Source of the DNA: Favolaschia claudopus
Lineage: Eukaryota; Basidiomycota; Agaricomycetes; Agaricales; Mycenaceae
NCBI GenBank assembly: GCA_037176885.1
Contig: JAWWNJ010000224.1
Coordinates: 62,001 to 126,000 of the forward strand
Length of the DNA: 64,000 bases
Direction of reading: 5' to 3'
Under the pieces are notes generated by a model. It was not told where the DNA came from, did not search any database, and saw nothing but the letters and a program-made list of their open reading frames with translations. Positions 31,718 to 43,525 of the stretch are shown piece after piece. Each line of letters starts with the position of its first letter. Positions within the stretch are counted from its first letter, which is position 1. Made by a program: the position numbers and the translations under genes.

Positions 31718-33662
31718 ATGCCTGAATCTGACGTAGCGAAGGCTTTGAAGCACGAAATCGAGAAGGCTCTACGCGACGAGGCCAAGATTTCTCAGGACTG
31801 GCCTGAAGGTATGAATATTGATTCGTTTATGTGGAATTAGCTTGAATGTCTTTTTAGGCCACCTTGAGATTCTTCCTAGGTCGTTTACAGTGGGAACGAA
31901 CGTGAAATCATATACGACACTCACCGTAGATCGCGGGGACTACCTTGAATCTCAGGAGCCTCTCCCTAATCTCCGGTACTACGAAAACGAATGGGATCGC
32001 GTCCGCGTCCCTGAAAATGCCGACTGGGCCTATCTTGCGCAACACCAACTCAAAGCTGGACCCGTTCATGTTGCTGTGCGTGGCAAAATTCTCGCTCTCG
32101 CTGCAGGCTTTGTGAGTTAATTGTTTTGTCAACGTGTCACCTCCTCTGCTTTACCTTCTTTTCTTAGCATGCAGTTGTGTGCCACCTCGGACTTGAAGCG
32201 ACTGTTATCCCTATGCGAGTTGTCGACTACCGCTCACTCGTTGCACCTTGGAACTGTGTTTCTGGTCCCAATGAAGACTGCGATAAAGCCGCCCTGATGC
32301 GAAGCTTCGATTTACCAGAGAGATTTCGTGACCCAGCCCGCCATCTGGAGGACCCCGCTACCAACGTATTTGGGGCCATTGTGACTGCCAACACCGCATT
32401 CGTGATCTGCGACTCCAGCCGGCTCATTCGCCTTTGCGTTGTCAGTTCGTCGGTTCTGATCACTCAAGACGATTTGCTCCCTGGCTCAGATGTATTGTTA
32501 CTTTTTCTCAATACATTTTGCAGAAGCTGAATCTTCTTTCTCAGATGTGGAAGTCTCGCCTCTGGAAGGCGTTCCCCGGTGGGCCTGACTGGGTGTCTGA
32601 GCTTCCTGAAGCTCTGGCATGCCTGGACCACTGGCGAGACGAAGTAGTAAAGTCGGGTAAACGCAAGACGAAATGCATTGTGGATGTTCTCACCGAAGCG
32701 AGTGGCCCAGGTGGTGGCATCGGCAAACACCTGGCCAATGACTTCCTCTACGAAGTCGCTATTCATCCTGACACTCCCAGCTTTGTTCTATGTACCGACG
32801 AGGCTTCCTTTTCTCGCCTCCGCAGCCATCTCCCGGTTTTCATGGCTCGCTGGGAGTCCCCTCAATACCTCAAAGCATGCGCTGGCCGAACCAACTCCCT
32901 CAATCCCTTCGCGTTTAACACGACGTCTGACCGCAATTTCTTCTCCTCATATGTGCCAGTCTACCGCCGCACATCAGTACGCGTTCGTCGAGATCTATAC
33001 AACCTCTATCTTGCGAACGGTCTCTTCGATCCAGAGCACATAATTGGTAGCGCTTCTCCAACCCTCGCCCATTCTTTGTCAACAGGCCAGCTGAAATGCT
33101 TCCAGGCACTTTGTATACCAAACCGGTTACGCTTCTCACTAAGGAATGGAAGGACGTCCCAGTCCGCTTTTTCTCTGCAAGCAACACCAATCGATACCAT
33201 ATTATCAAAGCTCAAGTTCCCAATGGCTGGAAAACCCGAGTAGAGGTTAGCCATTAGTCTCGATTGGTACGATTCTCTGTGGCTCACAGATTTCAGGAGC
33301 CGATGCTGAGTGATGTAACGAATGCTGGTTTTGCGACTACATTGGGAAGGGCGTCGTTTCGTGAGCAGGTGAATAACAAGGTAGATTTAGAGCAAGCCAA
33401 GCTCTTAGTACACCGCGGCCGCCCACGTAAAGTCTGTGCAATGTCAATCTCACCAGGTTTCTCTACTCACCTTTCCCAGGATAAGACGGGACTGCCTGGG
33501 CGCCCTCGGAAGACTGACACGAAGGCGAGAATTGCTAGGAAGGAGGCTCAGGCCAGGGTTATACACCCTATAGCCTGTGTTGAGCAAGAGAATGATGAGC
33601 TGCTGGGGAGTGACATTCCTGAGGACGGTCCGCGACGTAGCAAACGAATCCGTCTTACCTAG
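31718..33662 (+). CDS. AT-hook protein of unknown fold
   Basis: Exons 31718-31808, 31858-32111, 32168-32437, 32524-33046, 33091-33245 and 33297-33662 give 552 residues. The end of exon 3 is uncertain: ending at 32491 with a 32-nt intron keeps the frame and gives 570. I do not recognise the main body (residues about 30-430). Near the C-terminus are two AT-hook cores, RGRPRK (471-476) and GRPRK (499-503), which bind the minor groove of AT-rich DNA, followed by the basic end RRSKRIRLT. It is probably a nuclear DNA-binding protein. It lies in the same repeat island as the HECT-like gene, and both are followed by a copy of repeat R, so it could be cargo of the same mobile element. Confidence 0.7.
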
Positions 33663-33794
33663 TAGAAATCAGCTCTGTTAATGAGATCTTGCTTTTATCC
33701 TGTTCAAAACATTCACATTGTGTTAGTCACTCGCTGAACGTTGAACCCTTGAGTCTCGAGCGAGTATTTGGCGAGTATATTTGTGTTTTTGAAG

Positions 33795-33990
33795 TACCAT
33801 TTTTCTAACCCTCACCACACCATCAATTTTGGGAACAGATCCTTGGCTATATTTTTCTTGTATTCTTTGGAGACTGTTCTACATTCCTGAAATTTTTCAG
33901 CATAGGTTTCTCTTGAAAATTGAGGCCCCATAACCCGATGTTTGGGGGTCATGATTCCGACTCAGTGTGACAGTTTGTGACACACACCCT
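33795..33990. repeat. 0.4-kb dispersed repeat R, copy c (diverged)
   Basis: Shares with copies a and b the order: TTTTTC run, CATCAATTTTGGG-like text, TTTTTCAGCATA, GAGGCCCCATAAC and a TGTGACA-rich end. It starts about 130 bases after the AT-hook gene. The hairpin is degenerate here. Confidence 0.65.
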
Positions 33991-34085
33991 CTCCGCCGAA
34001 TTTCACGGTGTCTTCTACGTTTGGTCCCGTCTCGGAGTCCGGGCCTCTCCCTTTCAACACTGGTCACCGTCTCAAATATTTTCAG

Positions 34086-34739
34086 GCCGCCGCGTCCATC
34101 ACCAAAATCGCAGTCGTTCTTTCTCAAGCTCAAATAGAAGAACATTACATTCCTCTCTTGAAACGCCTCTCCCAAGGAGAATGGTTCACCTCACGGACAT
34201 CTTCTGCTTCACTCTACCCTGCCGTTTATGCAAAGGTCTCTCCCTCTATTCAAGATGATTTGCGCAAGGTTTTTGCTGCTCTTGGCTCGGACGATACTCC
34301 CATGGTCTGAAGAGCTGCTGCAAAGTGGCTCGGGGTGCGTGTCAACACTTGGTATCGAACTTCTGTCAGAGACGCTTCTCCCCGCCACCGTTGAACTAGC
34401 GGAGGACAAGTCGTGGCGTGTCTGTCAAGCAATCATTGAATACATACCTTTGCTTGCCAACCAACTCGGCAAACCTTTCTTCAACGAGCAGCTCGGGAAC
34501 TTGTGCATGTCTTGGCTGGGGGATACTGTATTCAGCATCCAGGATCGCTCTGTCCTCGATCTGGATATAGTGCTCAGTGAGATCATCGATCCTCTCCTCC
34601 AGCTTGCGTCCGACCCCATACCGAACATTTGATTCAACGTCTCGAAATCGTCGGAAGTGCTTGCCACCACGTTTGGATCAGCACCTTCTGGAACAGACTT
34701 TGTGCAGACGAGGATCGTACCTCGTCTTTGCGAAGCCAA
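34086..34739 (+). pseudogene. fragmented copy of the PP2A scaffold subunit A (HEAT-repeat) gene
   Basis: The translation from 34086 contains stretches highly typical of the 65-kDa scaffold of protein phosphatase 2A: EEHYIPLLKRLSQGEWFTSR, DDTPMV, then WRVCQAIIEYIPLLANQLG, LGNLCMSWLGDTVFSI and later LASDPIPNI and DFVQTRIVP. The parts come from separate HEAT repeats of a protein that normally has 15, so internal repeats are deleted. In-frame stops at 34308-34310 and 34630-34632 stand where arginine is expected (VRRAAAKWLG; PNIRFNV), so both fit CGA changed to TGA. The copy has no start codon and begins at an AG acceptor-like site. It cannot make a working scaffold. Confidence 0.85.
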
Positions 34740-35721
34740 TGTCGTTCCTTGCCTACGTACACGAAGAAATATTCAAATTAACACAAGTATGTCCTGCCGC
34801 TTCATCTTCCTTGTCTTACTAATGACACCCTCCCCACTATAGCTTGTCTCCTCCCTGCCCTTCACCCATACCCGACCCACTCAAGCCGGTCTGCCTGCTG
34901 CCCCGTCACCTCACCACACCGACTTTCCGCCGCACCCTCGTTTCTCCGCCTTTTCACGCTCTCGATGCATCGGTTCCGTTTTGCTGTTCCAACTCAACCT
35001 TCAATGCTGCCACCGCCCTCCTCGATACCCCAAGACCAGCAACACCGACGTCCTCATTTCCGAGACGCCAACACGTACCGTCCCCTCTCTCCCTCGCTAA
35101 TGCGACATTCCTCCCACTCCAGCCCGTCTTCTCCCCACTGCCGCCGCCTGTCACCAGATTTGCTGCCAAGGAGATCATCGCTTGTGCGCTCGAAAATTGC
35201 GAACGGAAATCAAAATCAAAAGTAAGTATTTTTTTAAGTAATAGAACAAAACGAAATAACTCACCTCCATCTACGGAAACAGCCCGCTGACCTCGCGCGT
35301 CTATTCACACTTGGTAAGGAAACGAGATGGGAACCGCGGCATCCCCACCGGCTCGTGAGGGGCGGCATAGAGGTGGGACTCGAAGGGAAATCGGTACAGC
35401 TGCCTCACATCGTTTCTATACGAACCTTTGTATTCTGATTAACCTGAATGAATCATCTTCTTTTTGTTACAGAATGACTTGTTATGCACCTTGTCAGTGC
35501 CGATTTGCATTGAAGTACATTCGTAAATACACTACGGTGAGATTATTTAGTGGAGGATTAAACGGATACAAATGAATTATGCTGGCAGGCCAGGATGCGA
35601 GAGTTGAAAACATGGGATGATAGCTGGGGCAGACGGGGATGGGGGGAAGGATGGACAACAATTCGAAAGCATACAACAGCAGAGGACGGAAACTACGGAG
35701 AAGGACTGATTATTCAAATAA
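34740..35721. other. spacer between PP2A fragment and transposon-like pair
   Basis: A proline-rich plus-strand frame (34844-35290) has no motif and a splice-like GTAAGT at its end. I see no supported gene. The left end of the transposon-like unit should lie in this interval. Confidence 0.4.
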
Positions 35722-37149
35722 CTAAGATAGGTAGACCGCGAGTCTGGTTAGTTTGCTGTACAGTTCGTTCTGAGACAGAGTAGATGCCCGGCGTTCGTCA
35801 CTGCTGCCGAGGGCGTCTTTTCGGGGAGGAGAAGGTCTGTCACAGAATCCACCGTCCGCAAACATCGACTTGACCGCTTGCCAAAGCACATATGTAGCAT
35901 GAGCGTCTAGTGAAGACGCGAAGCTAGGGGGTGAATTCCTCCAGGAAGAAGTGCGAGCAAGATGCTTTGCCTTGCGATAAGCTTTGAATTTTCTCGTAAA
36001 GGTGCTGGGTTTCCAGCCCAGCTCGAGGACCACATCTTCTGTAGTGAGCTTCCTGCCGCTGTCGAATTTGACGCAACTGTCCTGCTTCACAACGGAGAGC
36101 CCAAACCATGAAACTATCTCGCATGCATGACGGTGGTTCCGAATCATGCCCCATAGTGTCCCTGATTCACGGTGACGGCCTTGAATTATTTCTTCCTCTG
36201 TAAATCCAGCCCTTTGTAAAATGAAGGCTACACCGACGTTGTCTGTGATTTCGGGAGAGCGCAAGAAGTCTGCGAGTAGGGGTTTGGCAGGCAGAGAAGG
36301 GAAGGTGGGTGGGAAGGAGAGGTGAGGCAGGTCGGAAACTGTGGTGACTGAGGGCGACGACTGAGTGGTGGGAAAGTATAATTCGGAAGAAGGATATGCT
36401 GAGCGGAATGAACGTGATTAGATTGGCTTCATAGTAATTTTCCAAACAAGGAGCTCACCATTGTCCATAGAATACGCGACATTTTGATCAGTTGGAGCTC
36501 CTGTAACAAATGATTGCGAAGGAGAGTTATTAGAGGTCGAAGCTTCGTCTGGCAATGCAGGAAGTGGAGATGGGAGGAAGCTGAGGTCGAATTCTGACGA
36601 GTGTTGCTCGTGGAGGTTGGACAGAATAAGAATGAAGTGTTTTGCAAAGGATTTGAGACCGACTGCTCGAAGACCTCTTTTGTAAGTAAAAACTTCGGGC
36701 ATCTCTCCCCACGCTCTGTCGAGGGCAACTGCGTCGATACGGCTTTCTGTAGAGTATGGAGGAAGAAATTGATGGAATGAACCAAGGCTACGGTAGCCAT
36801 ATCCTGGATTTTTCCTCCGACCGTCAAATATAGGGATTGAAGTCGTAGCAATCTGCATATGAGGACGAAGATGGGGGCTAAGAAGGATATTGTAAAGGAG
36901 AATAGGCAGTTCCGAATAGGGATTTGATAGATTTTGAACTTGAAAAAGAATGGAGCCCACCAGGGACAATAGGTCAATGGATGAAGAGTTGGAATCTTCT
37001 GGATACGACAAAATGGCTTGTCCAGGGACAAAAAGGTTCAGAAAGTCGTGCGACTCCAAATCAAAATGGGAGAAACCATCTGGGAGAGCAATAACCGTGC
37101 AGGAAACGATTTCGGCGGGTGGCAGACCACCCGTCGCCATCGTTGTCAT
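35722..37149 (-). CDS. unknown protein divergent from the integrase-like gene
   Basis: Two exons, 37149-36459 and 36398-35722, joined by a 60-nt intron with GTGAGC...CAG ends, give 455 residues. The ATG at 37149 is the first methionine in frame. I do not recognise a domain. The C-terminal half has basic helical stretches (STFTRKFKAYRKAKHL) and a tryptophan-containing segment (GTLWGMIRNHRHACEIVSWF) that could be a helix-turn-helix-like region. It starts 97 bases from the integrase-like gene and points away from it, the arrangement of a two-gene mobile element with a shared promoter. A DNA-binding or regulatory partner of the transposase is inferred from position only. Confidence 0.7.
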
Positions 37150-37246
37150 TGAAGCAAGAAGGAACAAGAGTTTGTTTGGTTTTGTTTGAAGTCACATGTG
37201 TCGTGTGCTTGTCCGGCCCGGTGAACTATCTCTCTGCTTTACTGCT

Positions 37247-39080
37247 ATGGCGCTTTCTGGGGCCGCGTCTCAAGAGCTTTTGAATGCTTTTCGACAACAT
37301 TATCATCGCTATGAAAGCAGGGTTCATGAAGCTATAGCTAATTCTGCGGATGCCATGGTTCTCTGGAGACTCGGCGACGACTTGGAGCAATATCTTGGAC
37401 TGGTAGACGAGGTAGGGTGAACGTCTGAGGCAGTCTAGCATTGGCTCTGAGAAGTCTTTGTAGTACCGTGGTATTTTTCCTGAAGAAGAACTCGCTCTCA
37501 TCTTGCAAAACGGAGCAACAATGCAAAATGATATAAGACTACAATACCAAGATGCTGTTGATCGGTCCCACCATGGCCACCCTGTCGTAGTCCGCACTGT
37601 TCATACTGGCTCTCGAGGCAGACCCTCCATCGAGATTGACCCCGATTTTCTTCGTTGGGCTTATTTGCTGCGATCTACGTCTAGCATTGCTCGCTTTCTG
37701 GGAGTCAGCCGCCGCACAGTTAGATATGCTCTGCTTGAGCATGGCATAGCTGCCCCTCGTCAGCAACCTGCCCCACTCGCAGCTGCCCACCGGGTAAACG
37801 ACACTGAAGAGAACGACGAGGAGCAGGAAGTTGATGCCCCCAATCTAATGTCATATACGGGTCCTCTCTCTACCATATCTGAAGACGACCTCGACGCTCT
37901 ACTCATCAGTCTGCGGCGGCACTACCGGAGGGCGGGTGTAACTATGTTAGATGGTATGCTGCGGCGACTCGGTCACCACGTTCCGAGAGAGAGGATCAGA
38001 CAGTCTCTCATCCGAATTGATCCTGTTCACCGTGTATTCGAAAGAATCACTATACGGAGACGCACCTACCATGTCCCTGGCCCCAATTCCCTTTGGCACC
38101 ATGACGGGCAGCATGGTGAGATATCCGTGACTTCATCTCTCGTTTTTCTCATCTTTTATACTAGGACTGATCCGCTGGCGAATTGTCATTCATGGCTTCA
38201 TAGACGGATATTCTCGGCTCATTACAGGTCTCCGCGCAAGCGATAACAACCGCGCTCAGACTGTTTTAGATTTATTTTTGGCAGCAGCAGCTATTTATCT
38301 AGCTCCATCCCGCATGCGTGGAGACCATGGGGTGGAGAATCTTCTAGTTGCAGCGTACATGGTCGCTCTACATGGAGAGGGCAGAGGATCATATCTTTGG
38401 GGCAGGTTTGTGCTTTTATTGCTCGTCGAAGGTAGAACTGACACAGATTTTACAGAAGCGTACATAATGTTCGGATTGAACGGTTATGGGTGGATGTTAC
38501 GGCTCAAATTGGCGCCACCTGGGCTGATGTCTTCACTCTCTTGGAGCTCCATCACGGCCTCGATATCAACAACTCTTTTCACATCTGGCTTTTACATTAT
38601 TTATTTTTGGATCAAATCAACAGGCAGCTCGAATTCTTTCAAGAATCGTGGAACCACCACCAGATCCGCATGCGTGACGGGCCAAACCGGAGCCCAATAG
38701 ACATGTTTGGATTTGACATGTTGGTGCATGGTGTCCGAGGAACGAACGTGGCTGAAGAGCCCATGACAAACGAGGAGTTGGAGGTGTACGGGGTGGACTG
38801 GGAAGGTTTGCACGATGAGAGTCTCCTTGAGTCGCGCCAGGAGAACAACACAGTCGACGAAGGCACGACTTCTTGGATCGGTCGTATTGGCCCGCCTCCC
38901 GCAGACCAACTCAATGAGGTGTTGGTTGATCCGCCGATTGGCCCGCTTTCGCCGTTGGAGATGGAAGAGATGGACGCCCAGCTGGGTCCTCGTTTTGGTG
39001 CTGTAGAAGATGCGGAGGTTGCAAATTTGTGGACGGAGGCTTTGGTATTAGCTAGACAAATGCATCCGGAATTGTTTTGA
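37247..39080 (+). CDS. DDE integrase-like transposase
   Basis: Exons 37247-37411, 37464-38115, 38165-38405 and 38456-39080 give 560 residues; an in-frame ATG at 37196 is an alternative start. A helix-turn-helix lies at about 126-150 (SIARFLGVSRRTVRYALLEH). The integrase core follows: D269 in LWHHDGQHG, D326 in RGDHGVEN and E361 in RIERLW, giving a D,D(34)E triad with all three residues present. HHDGQHGLIRW and WGRSVHNVRIERLW mark the integrase-type family common in mushroom genomes. The C-terminus is acidic. The gene has no internal stop, so the element could be recent. The stop codon lies inside a 15-bp sequence repeated at 39523. Confidence 0.9.
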
Positions 39081-39086
39081 CCAGCG
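39072..39086. repeat. 15-bp direct repeat, copy 1
   Basis: TTGTTTTGACCAGCG overlaps the integrase stop codon and recurs exactly at 39523-39537. A weaker version (TTGTTTTGACTCGCG) is near 39682. Confidence 0.8.
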
Positions 39087-39522
39087 TATTCTATGGCTAA
39101 TGTATTCCTTTCCACCCCTCTATCCTCTTTTTTGAGCTGCCAGGCATCTACTCAAGCAGTCAGATAATTCTTTTCAGCCTTGTTTCTCGTCATTTTGATT
39201 ATTTTGATTGGGCAGACACGGCATCAGACACAGTTCTGGGCATCAGACACACTTCTCACGGCCAGATTAAGGGACTCCTTGTATCCTCCCAATTTTCAGT
39301 TGGTAGTTCATACCTTACTCGTTGTGCTATATTATCGCGACTTGAAAGTTGTGAGTTCGGAGTTCGATGTTCAGATTACCATTTTCGGACATGCGGTAAG
39401 CGGGCCGTCACCTTTGTGCGGCAGGACTCGCACTTTTCTTATTTTTGTTCCATTATGGAAGAATCCTTGATATGAGCTAGAATTGGTACAAGTCTTCAAG
39501 TCCATATTGAGTCAATAGAAAC

Positions 39523-39537
39523 TTGTTTTGACCAGCG
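39523..39537. repeat. 15-bp direct repeat, copy 2
   Basis: Exact copy of 39072-39086, 451 bases downstream. It could mark the end of the mobile element. Confidence 0.8.
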
Positions 39538-42477
39538 AATTCTCAAAGTCATAGACTCATAGACAGAGATCCATATTATGATTGAAGGCAAACTCGTAGG
39601 CATTATTTGATTTGTAAACGAGATACATTTCACTCAATTTGGCTACCTATGTGTAGTAATACACTGGCACTATGCTACAATTTGTTTTGACTCGCGGCCT
39701 CCATCCATTCCATCCGCCTCCTGCTGCGAGCACGCGAGCGGCAGGCACACCGCTCTTCCCCAACTCCTTCTGGAGCGCAAATCACGTTGTCTACATCCTT
39801 GAGCGAATGAACTCATTTTATTCACCTGTGAAAATTTGACTTCAAGACAAATCTCCGACTGGGTGGGTGTGGGCAGCGCGATATCACAGTGATGTCGACA
39901 TTGACGGTGTTGACGAAGGACGGTTGCGGACCGTACGGGGTTAGGTGCGGGTGGTCGCGTGGTGAGTTGGTTCGTCAGCCTTTTTGTATAGCAGTAAAAG
40001 TTGAGTGTAGTGGGAGAGGTAGTGGAGAAGAGAGGTGATGCACCAGTCTGTATGCACATACACGTTGGTGCGGGGTACGCGATGGGGGCCAGTGAAGGGC
40101 AGAGCATCCAAAATTGGTGCACGGAGGGAAGACGTGAGACACGGGAAGATTGAGGCGGGTGCACTAAAAGAATCTAGTAGGCGCAAGAGGGAAGAGAGCG
40201 GGGCGACGACACACGTTCGTGGGCGTTGATTCAGTGCTAACAGGGTGATGGATGAGGTTACTGGGAGGGCGGTGATGGGCTGGGGATTCACAGTGAGTGA
40301 AGTTATCCGGATGAGCATTCGTGAACAGAACTGACGGCGAGTTAACTTTGAGCGGCGGTTTTCCGAGTAGGTGGCGCGCATAGCGCGGGTCAAGGTGACA
40401 ATGGATATGTAGATAGCGTGATGGTGTTGGTGGACAAGAGCGACGACGACTGAGCATAGGATAGTGGGATCGAGTAGAGCCGCCTATCGAATTGGGAATC
40501 ATAGCGAGGGAGCGGACCGGAGTGGTGCAGGGGCGTGGGCGGAGCGGGAATGCCATTGGTGGCTGGATGAGGTGGTGGAAATGGCACTGAAAAGTTGTCG
40601 GCGCAGATTGTAGCGCATCGTCGTCGACGTTGATGGAAGTGTTGAGGATAGAGGAGGATTGGAGGAGAAGCAAAGAAGGCGTGGGAACGATCTGTTTGTC
40701 CACGGTTTGTACGTAGCCGAATTGCCGGTCCCTGTTGTTCCCAAACACCACATTGACTCAATTCATGCCTGTTAGGCTTTGAATGGCTTGCTAAATCAAA
40801 CCCCCATCTCGCCCCTCTCCATGATCTACTGAACCGTCTGCGAGCGCAATTTCAAATGTTACAGTAAGTAATCGCACACCGGTAAACTCGACAATTGTTG
40901 TGACAACTTTTCCCGACTTCCCTGACTCGTCTGAATTTCCTGAAAACAATACCATTTCCACTGGCAAAACACTCGCTGTATACTACTCTTGGCTTCTGCT
41001 TTGAAACAATAAATTCACAGGGCAGCTTGTATATTGGGTGCGCTGCTGGTTTTGTTGCAGTGTTTTTTCGCTGCTGTGTTATGTTTATCCCATTCTTTGC
41101 TATACCTTCACCGGGCGGGATAAGTCAGAACTCTATCTCTCTTCTCAAAGCTCGCTCGGTCGCCGCTTGCGCGTCGACCAGCTCGCATTGAGAACGGCCC
41201 TTCGGGGTTTTCTGCCTCTCAAATCCGAGATCAGATGCGAACAGATGCATCATCAAATTCGTGGGAGAAAAATGCGTTTTCCCTACAATCTAGAGTGACC
41301 ACACTGATGCGATCAAAAACTCGAAAACCTCATCCTGAAGATCGAAAAGAACGATTACTTAAAAGTACTCGTAACATTGACATGGTAACCATCTCCGCAT
41401 TGTTCGGTGCTCGACTTCCGAGTTGACGAAAACTTGGGACTACCGGCTTGAAAGTATCCTGAAAGTACTCAGTTCCCACTTGTGAGTACATGCAAACTAT
41501 GCTCTTCGCACTTCCATCTCAAATAAATACCGAAAAATGATCTCATAGAAAACTTCAAGAAAATTTCGTAATATTTACAAGACTTACTTAGTACAACAGT
41601 AGTACTTAAACTCGAGTCCTCGACATAAGTATAGCCCGCAAACTTCAAGTTGAGCTGCTTATTCCGATGCGACTCCAAACGTCGATATCCTTCTCGTATA
41701 GCTTATTGACTGACTGAACTCTCCAGTTAAGTACTATGTACCACATTTTCTTCCAACCTCGGTATGCTGGCACACTGAATTTTGGCGCGACGACTCGCGG
41801 GCGCGGCATACTACGTAACACCTTACTTCACTGACTGAATACTACTAGCTTCCGAATATGGTCAAGTGACGAGAAACGTGATTGTGACGGCACGCGTCTT
41901 GCCTCTTCCTTTCCAGATCGTAACCTGGAAAATCCGATTTTCGCGCTACTGCTCAACCCAGATTGAGCAAAGTCGCGACAGCGGTACTGGGCTATCAAGC
42001 TTGTATTCCGCTGAGGTTAGGAGAAACCTGCCGAAGGAGCGCTCATTGGAATGTACTGCCAGTGTACTTAGTATGAAGCACAGAAACTTCAAGGAAAGGC
42101 TCCTATCTGTGGATTCCTTCGCAAGGAGGCGACAGAGAATTCGCTCCCCAGAGAATAGGAATTCAGAAAAATATTAGTTAAACCTGCCCGATAATAGGGT
42201 CATTATGATGATTGAGATAACGCTTGATTGAAAGATGGAACATACTAGTAGCGCCCGGGGCACAGAACATTGAAAAGATACTCAATTCTCAGTTGAGCTC
42301 TTTCTTCCGAGTTCTGCTCGGCAAGGGACCTGAAAAGGAAAGCGTCGCCCCCAGACCTGGTCAAAGCTGTTCAGAATAAATTAATCGGCAACATACTGAA
42401 AGATGGTGGAACAACAACGATGATTGTCATCCGGGGCGTCCCGCCCAAGGGCTCAATAAAGCTTGTCTTGCATCGCG
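39538..42477. other. 3-kb region without supported genes
   Basis: Minus-strand frames between 39670 and 40760 are long, but their composition is serine-, proline- and threonine-rich and they lack motifs or conserved introns. The right half is AT-rich with scattered short frames. No RNA gene was recognised. Confidence 0.5.
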
Positions 42478-43321
42478 ATGAACTCGCCCCTAATGCCTCC
42501 AAGCGAAAACCCTTCAGCTTCACTCGAAGTGATAGGATTGGGGTTTTCGAGAACAGGAACAGAATGTTCGTGTCCAGTGTCGATTGTTTCGCCTCAAACT
42601 GTGGTTAACTCACGTTCGCAGCTATTAAACTCGCACTACAAAAGTTGGGATATGTGCCTACGCACCACGGATACGACGTTTTCTCGGATCCCGCCCAACG
42701 AAATGCGTGGAAGACAGCAATACAGGCCAAATATCATGGCAACGGAATCGCCTTTGACAGAGCCCAATGGGATGTAATTTTGGCGGGCTGCCGGGTAAGA
42801 CGGATTCGAGCCGATGAGTTATGGTGTTGCTGAGAGGAGTTTGAACCTGCAGGCTGCAACAGATGTACCACATATTCTGTTTGCGGAAGAGCTCACCGCG
42901 ACATATCCCGAGGCAAAAGTGATCCTGACCACACGCGACGTAGACAGCTGGTGGAACTCATACAAGGAAACCATTGCACAGCTCATCGCACCGGGAAAAG
43001 ATTCATTGCTCGCTCGGCTTGATCCAGACTTGCCACAGAAAGAGTTGGGTCGTTTGTGCTTCGAGGCGTTGTTTGGCGTAAAAAATGAGCATGTCACAGA
43101 AGAGCTTGCAAAGCGGCGATACATTGAATATTACGCCAAGGTGAGACAGCTGGTTCCGAAGGAAAGATTGTTGGAATGCGATGTGAAGGATGGATGAGGA
43201 TGGATGGGTCCCTCTCTGCCGGTTTCTCGAAAAAGATGTGCCCGATGAACCGTTTCCGAAGGTGAACACTAGGCAGGAATTTCAGAGGAGAACCGCTGGC
43301 CAGCGCTCGACCGAAGGGTAA
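42478..43321 (+). pseudogene. sulfotransferase-like P-loop protein gene, broken near its 3' end
   Basis: Exons 42478-42565, 42622-42794 and 42853 onward. The product starts with the nucleotide-binding loop GLGFSRTGTES (20-30) and continues with KLALQKLGYVPTHH, WDVILAGCR, YPEAKVILTTRDVDSWWNSY and RRYIEYYAKVRQLVP, the order of fungal sulfotransferase-fold (P-loop) proteins. At 43187-43206 the decamer AGGATGGATG occurs twice in tandem. The second copy creates TGA at 43195-43197 and shifts the frame. Skipping it would continue with the family ending WVPLCRFLEKDVPDEPFPKV to 43321. As written, the protein lacks the last 40 or more residues. Donor and acceptor substrates are unknown. Confidence 0.8.
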
Positions 43322-43525
43322 CTCTTGGAGATTGTAATGGCGATCGCCGCGCTGTACAGGGTTTCGGACCGTTTGCAAGTATCTGGATAGCAGACGGACT
43401 TTCGGCTTGTTTACCGTAAACGACACTGTATTCTCTATGCAATACTATGACCATGTTAGAAGTGAATTGTGAGTGACTGTCCACGTACCCTCTCTAAATA
43501 ACTCGACCGATTCAGAAATAAATTA

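Noticed and set aside
25570..34000. Repeat R as long terminal repeats of a retroelement
   Set aside because: No reverse transcriptase, gag or primer-binding site lies between the copies, and copy c is too diverged from a and b.
34844..35290. Proline-rich plus-strand frame of 148 residues
   Set aside because: Composition only; no motif and no link to neighbouring exons.
40164..40753. 195-residue minus-strand frame
   Set aside because: Low-complexity Ser/Pro/His-rich translation in several overlapping frames, without introns, motif or promoter support.
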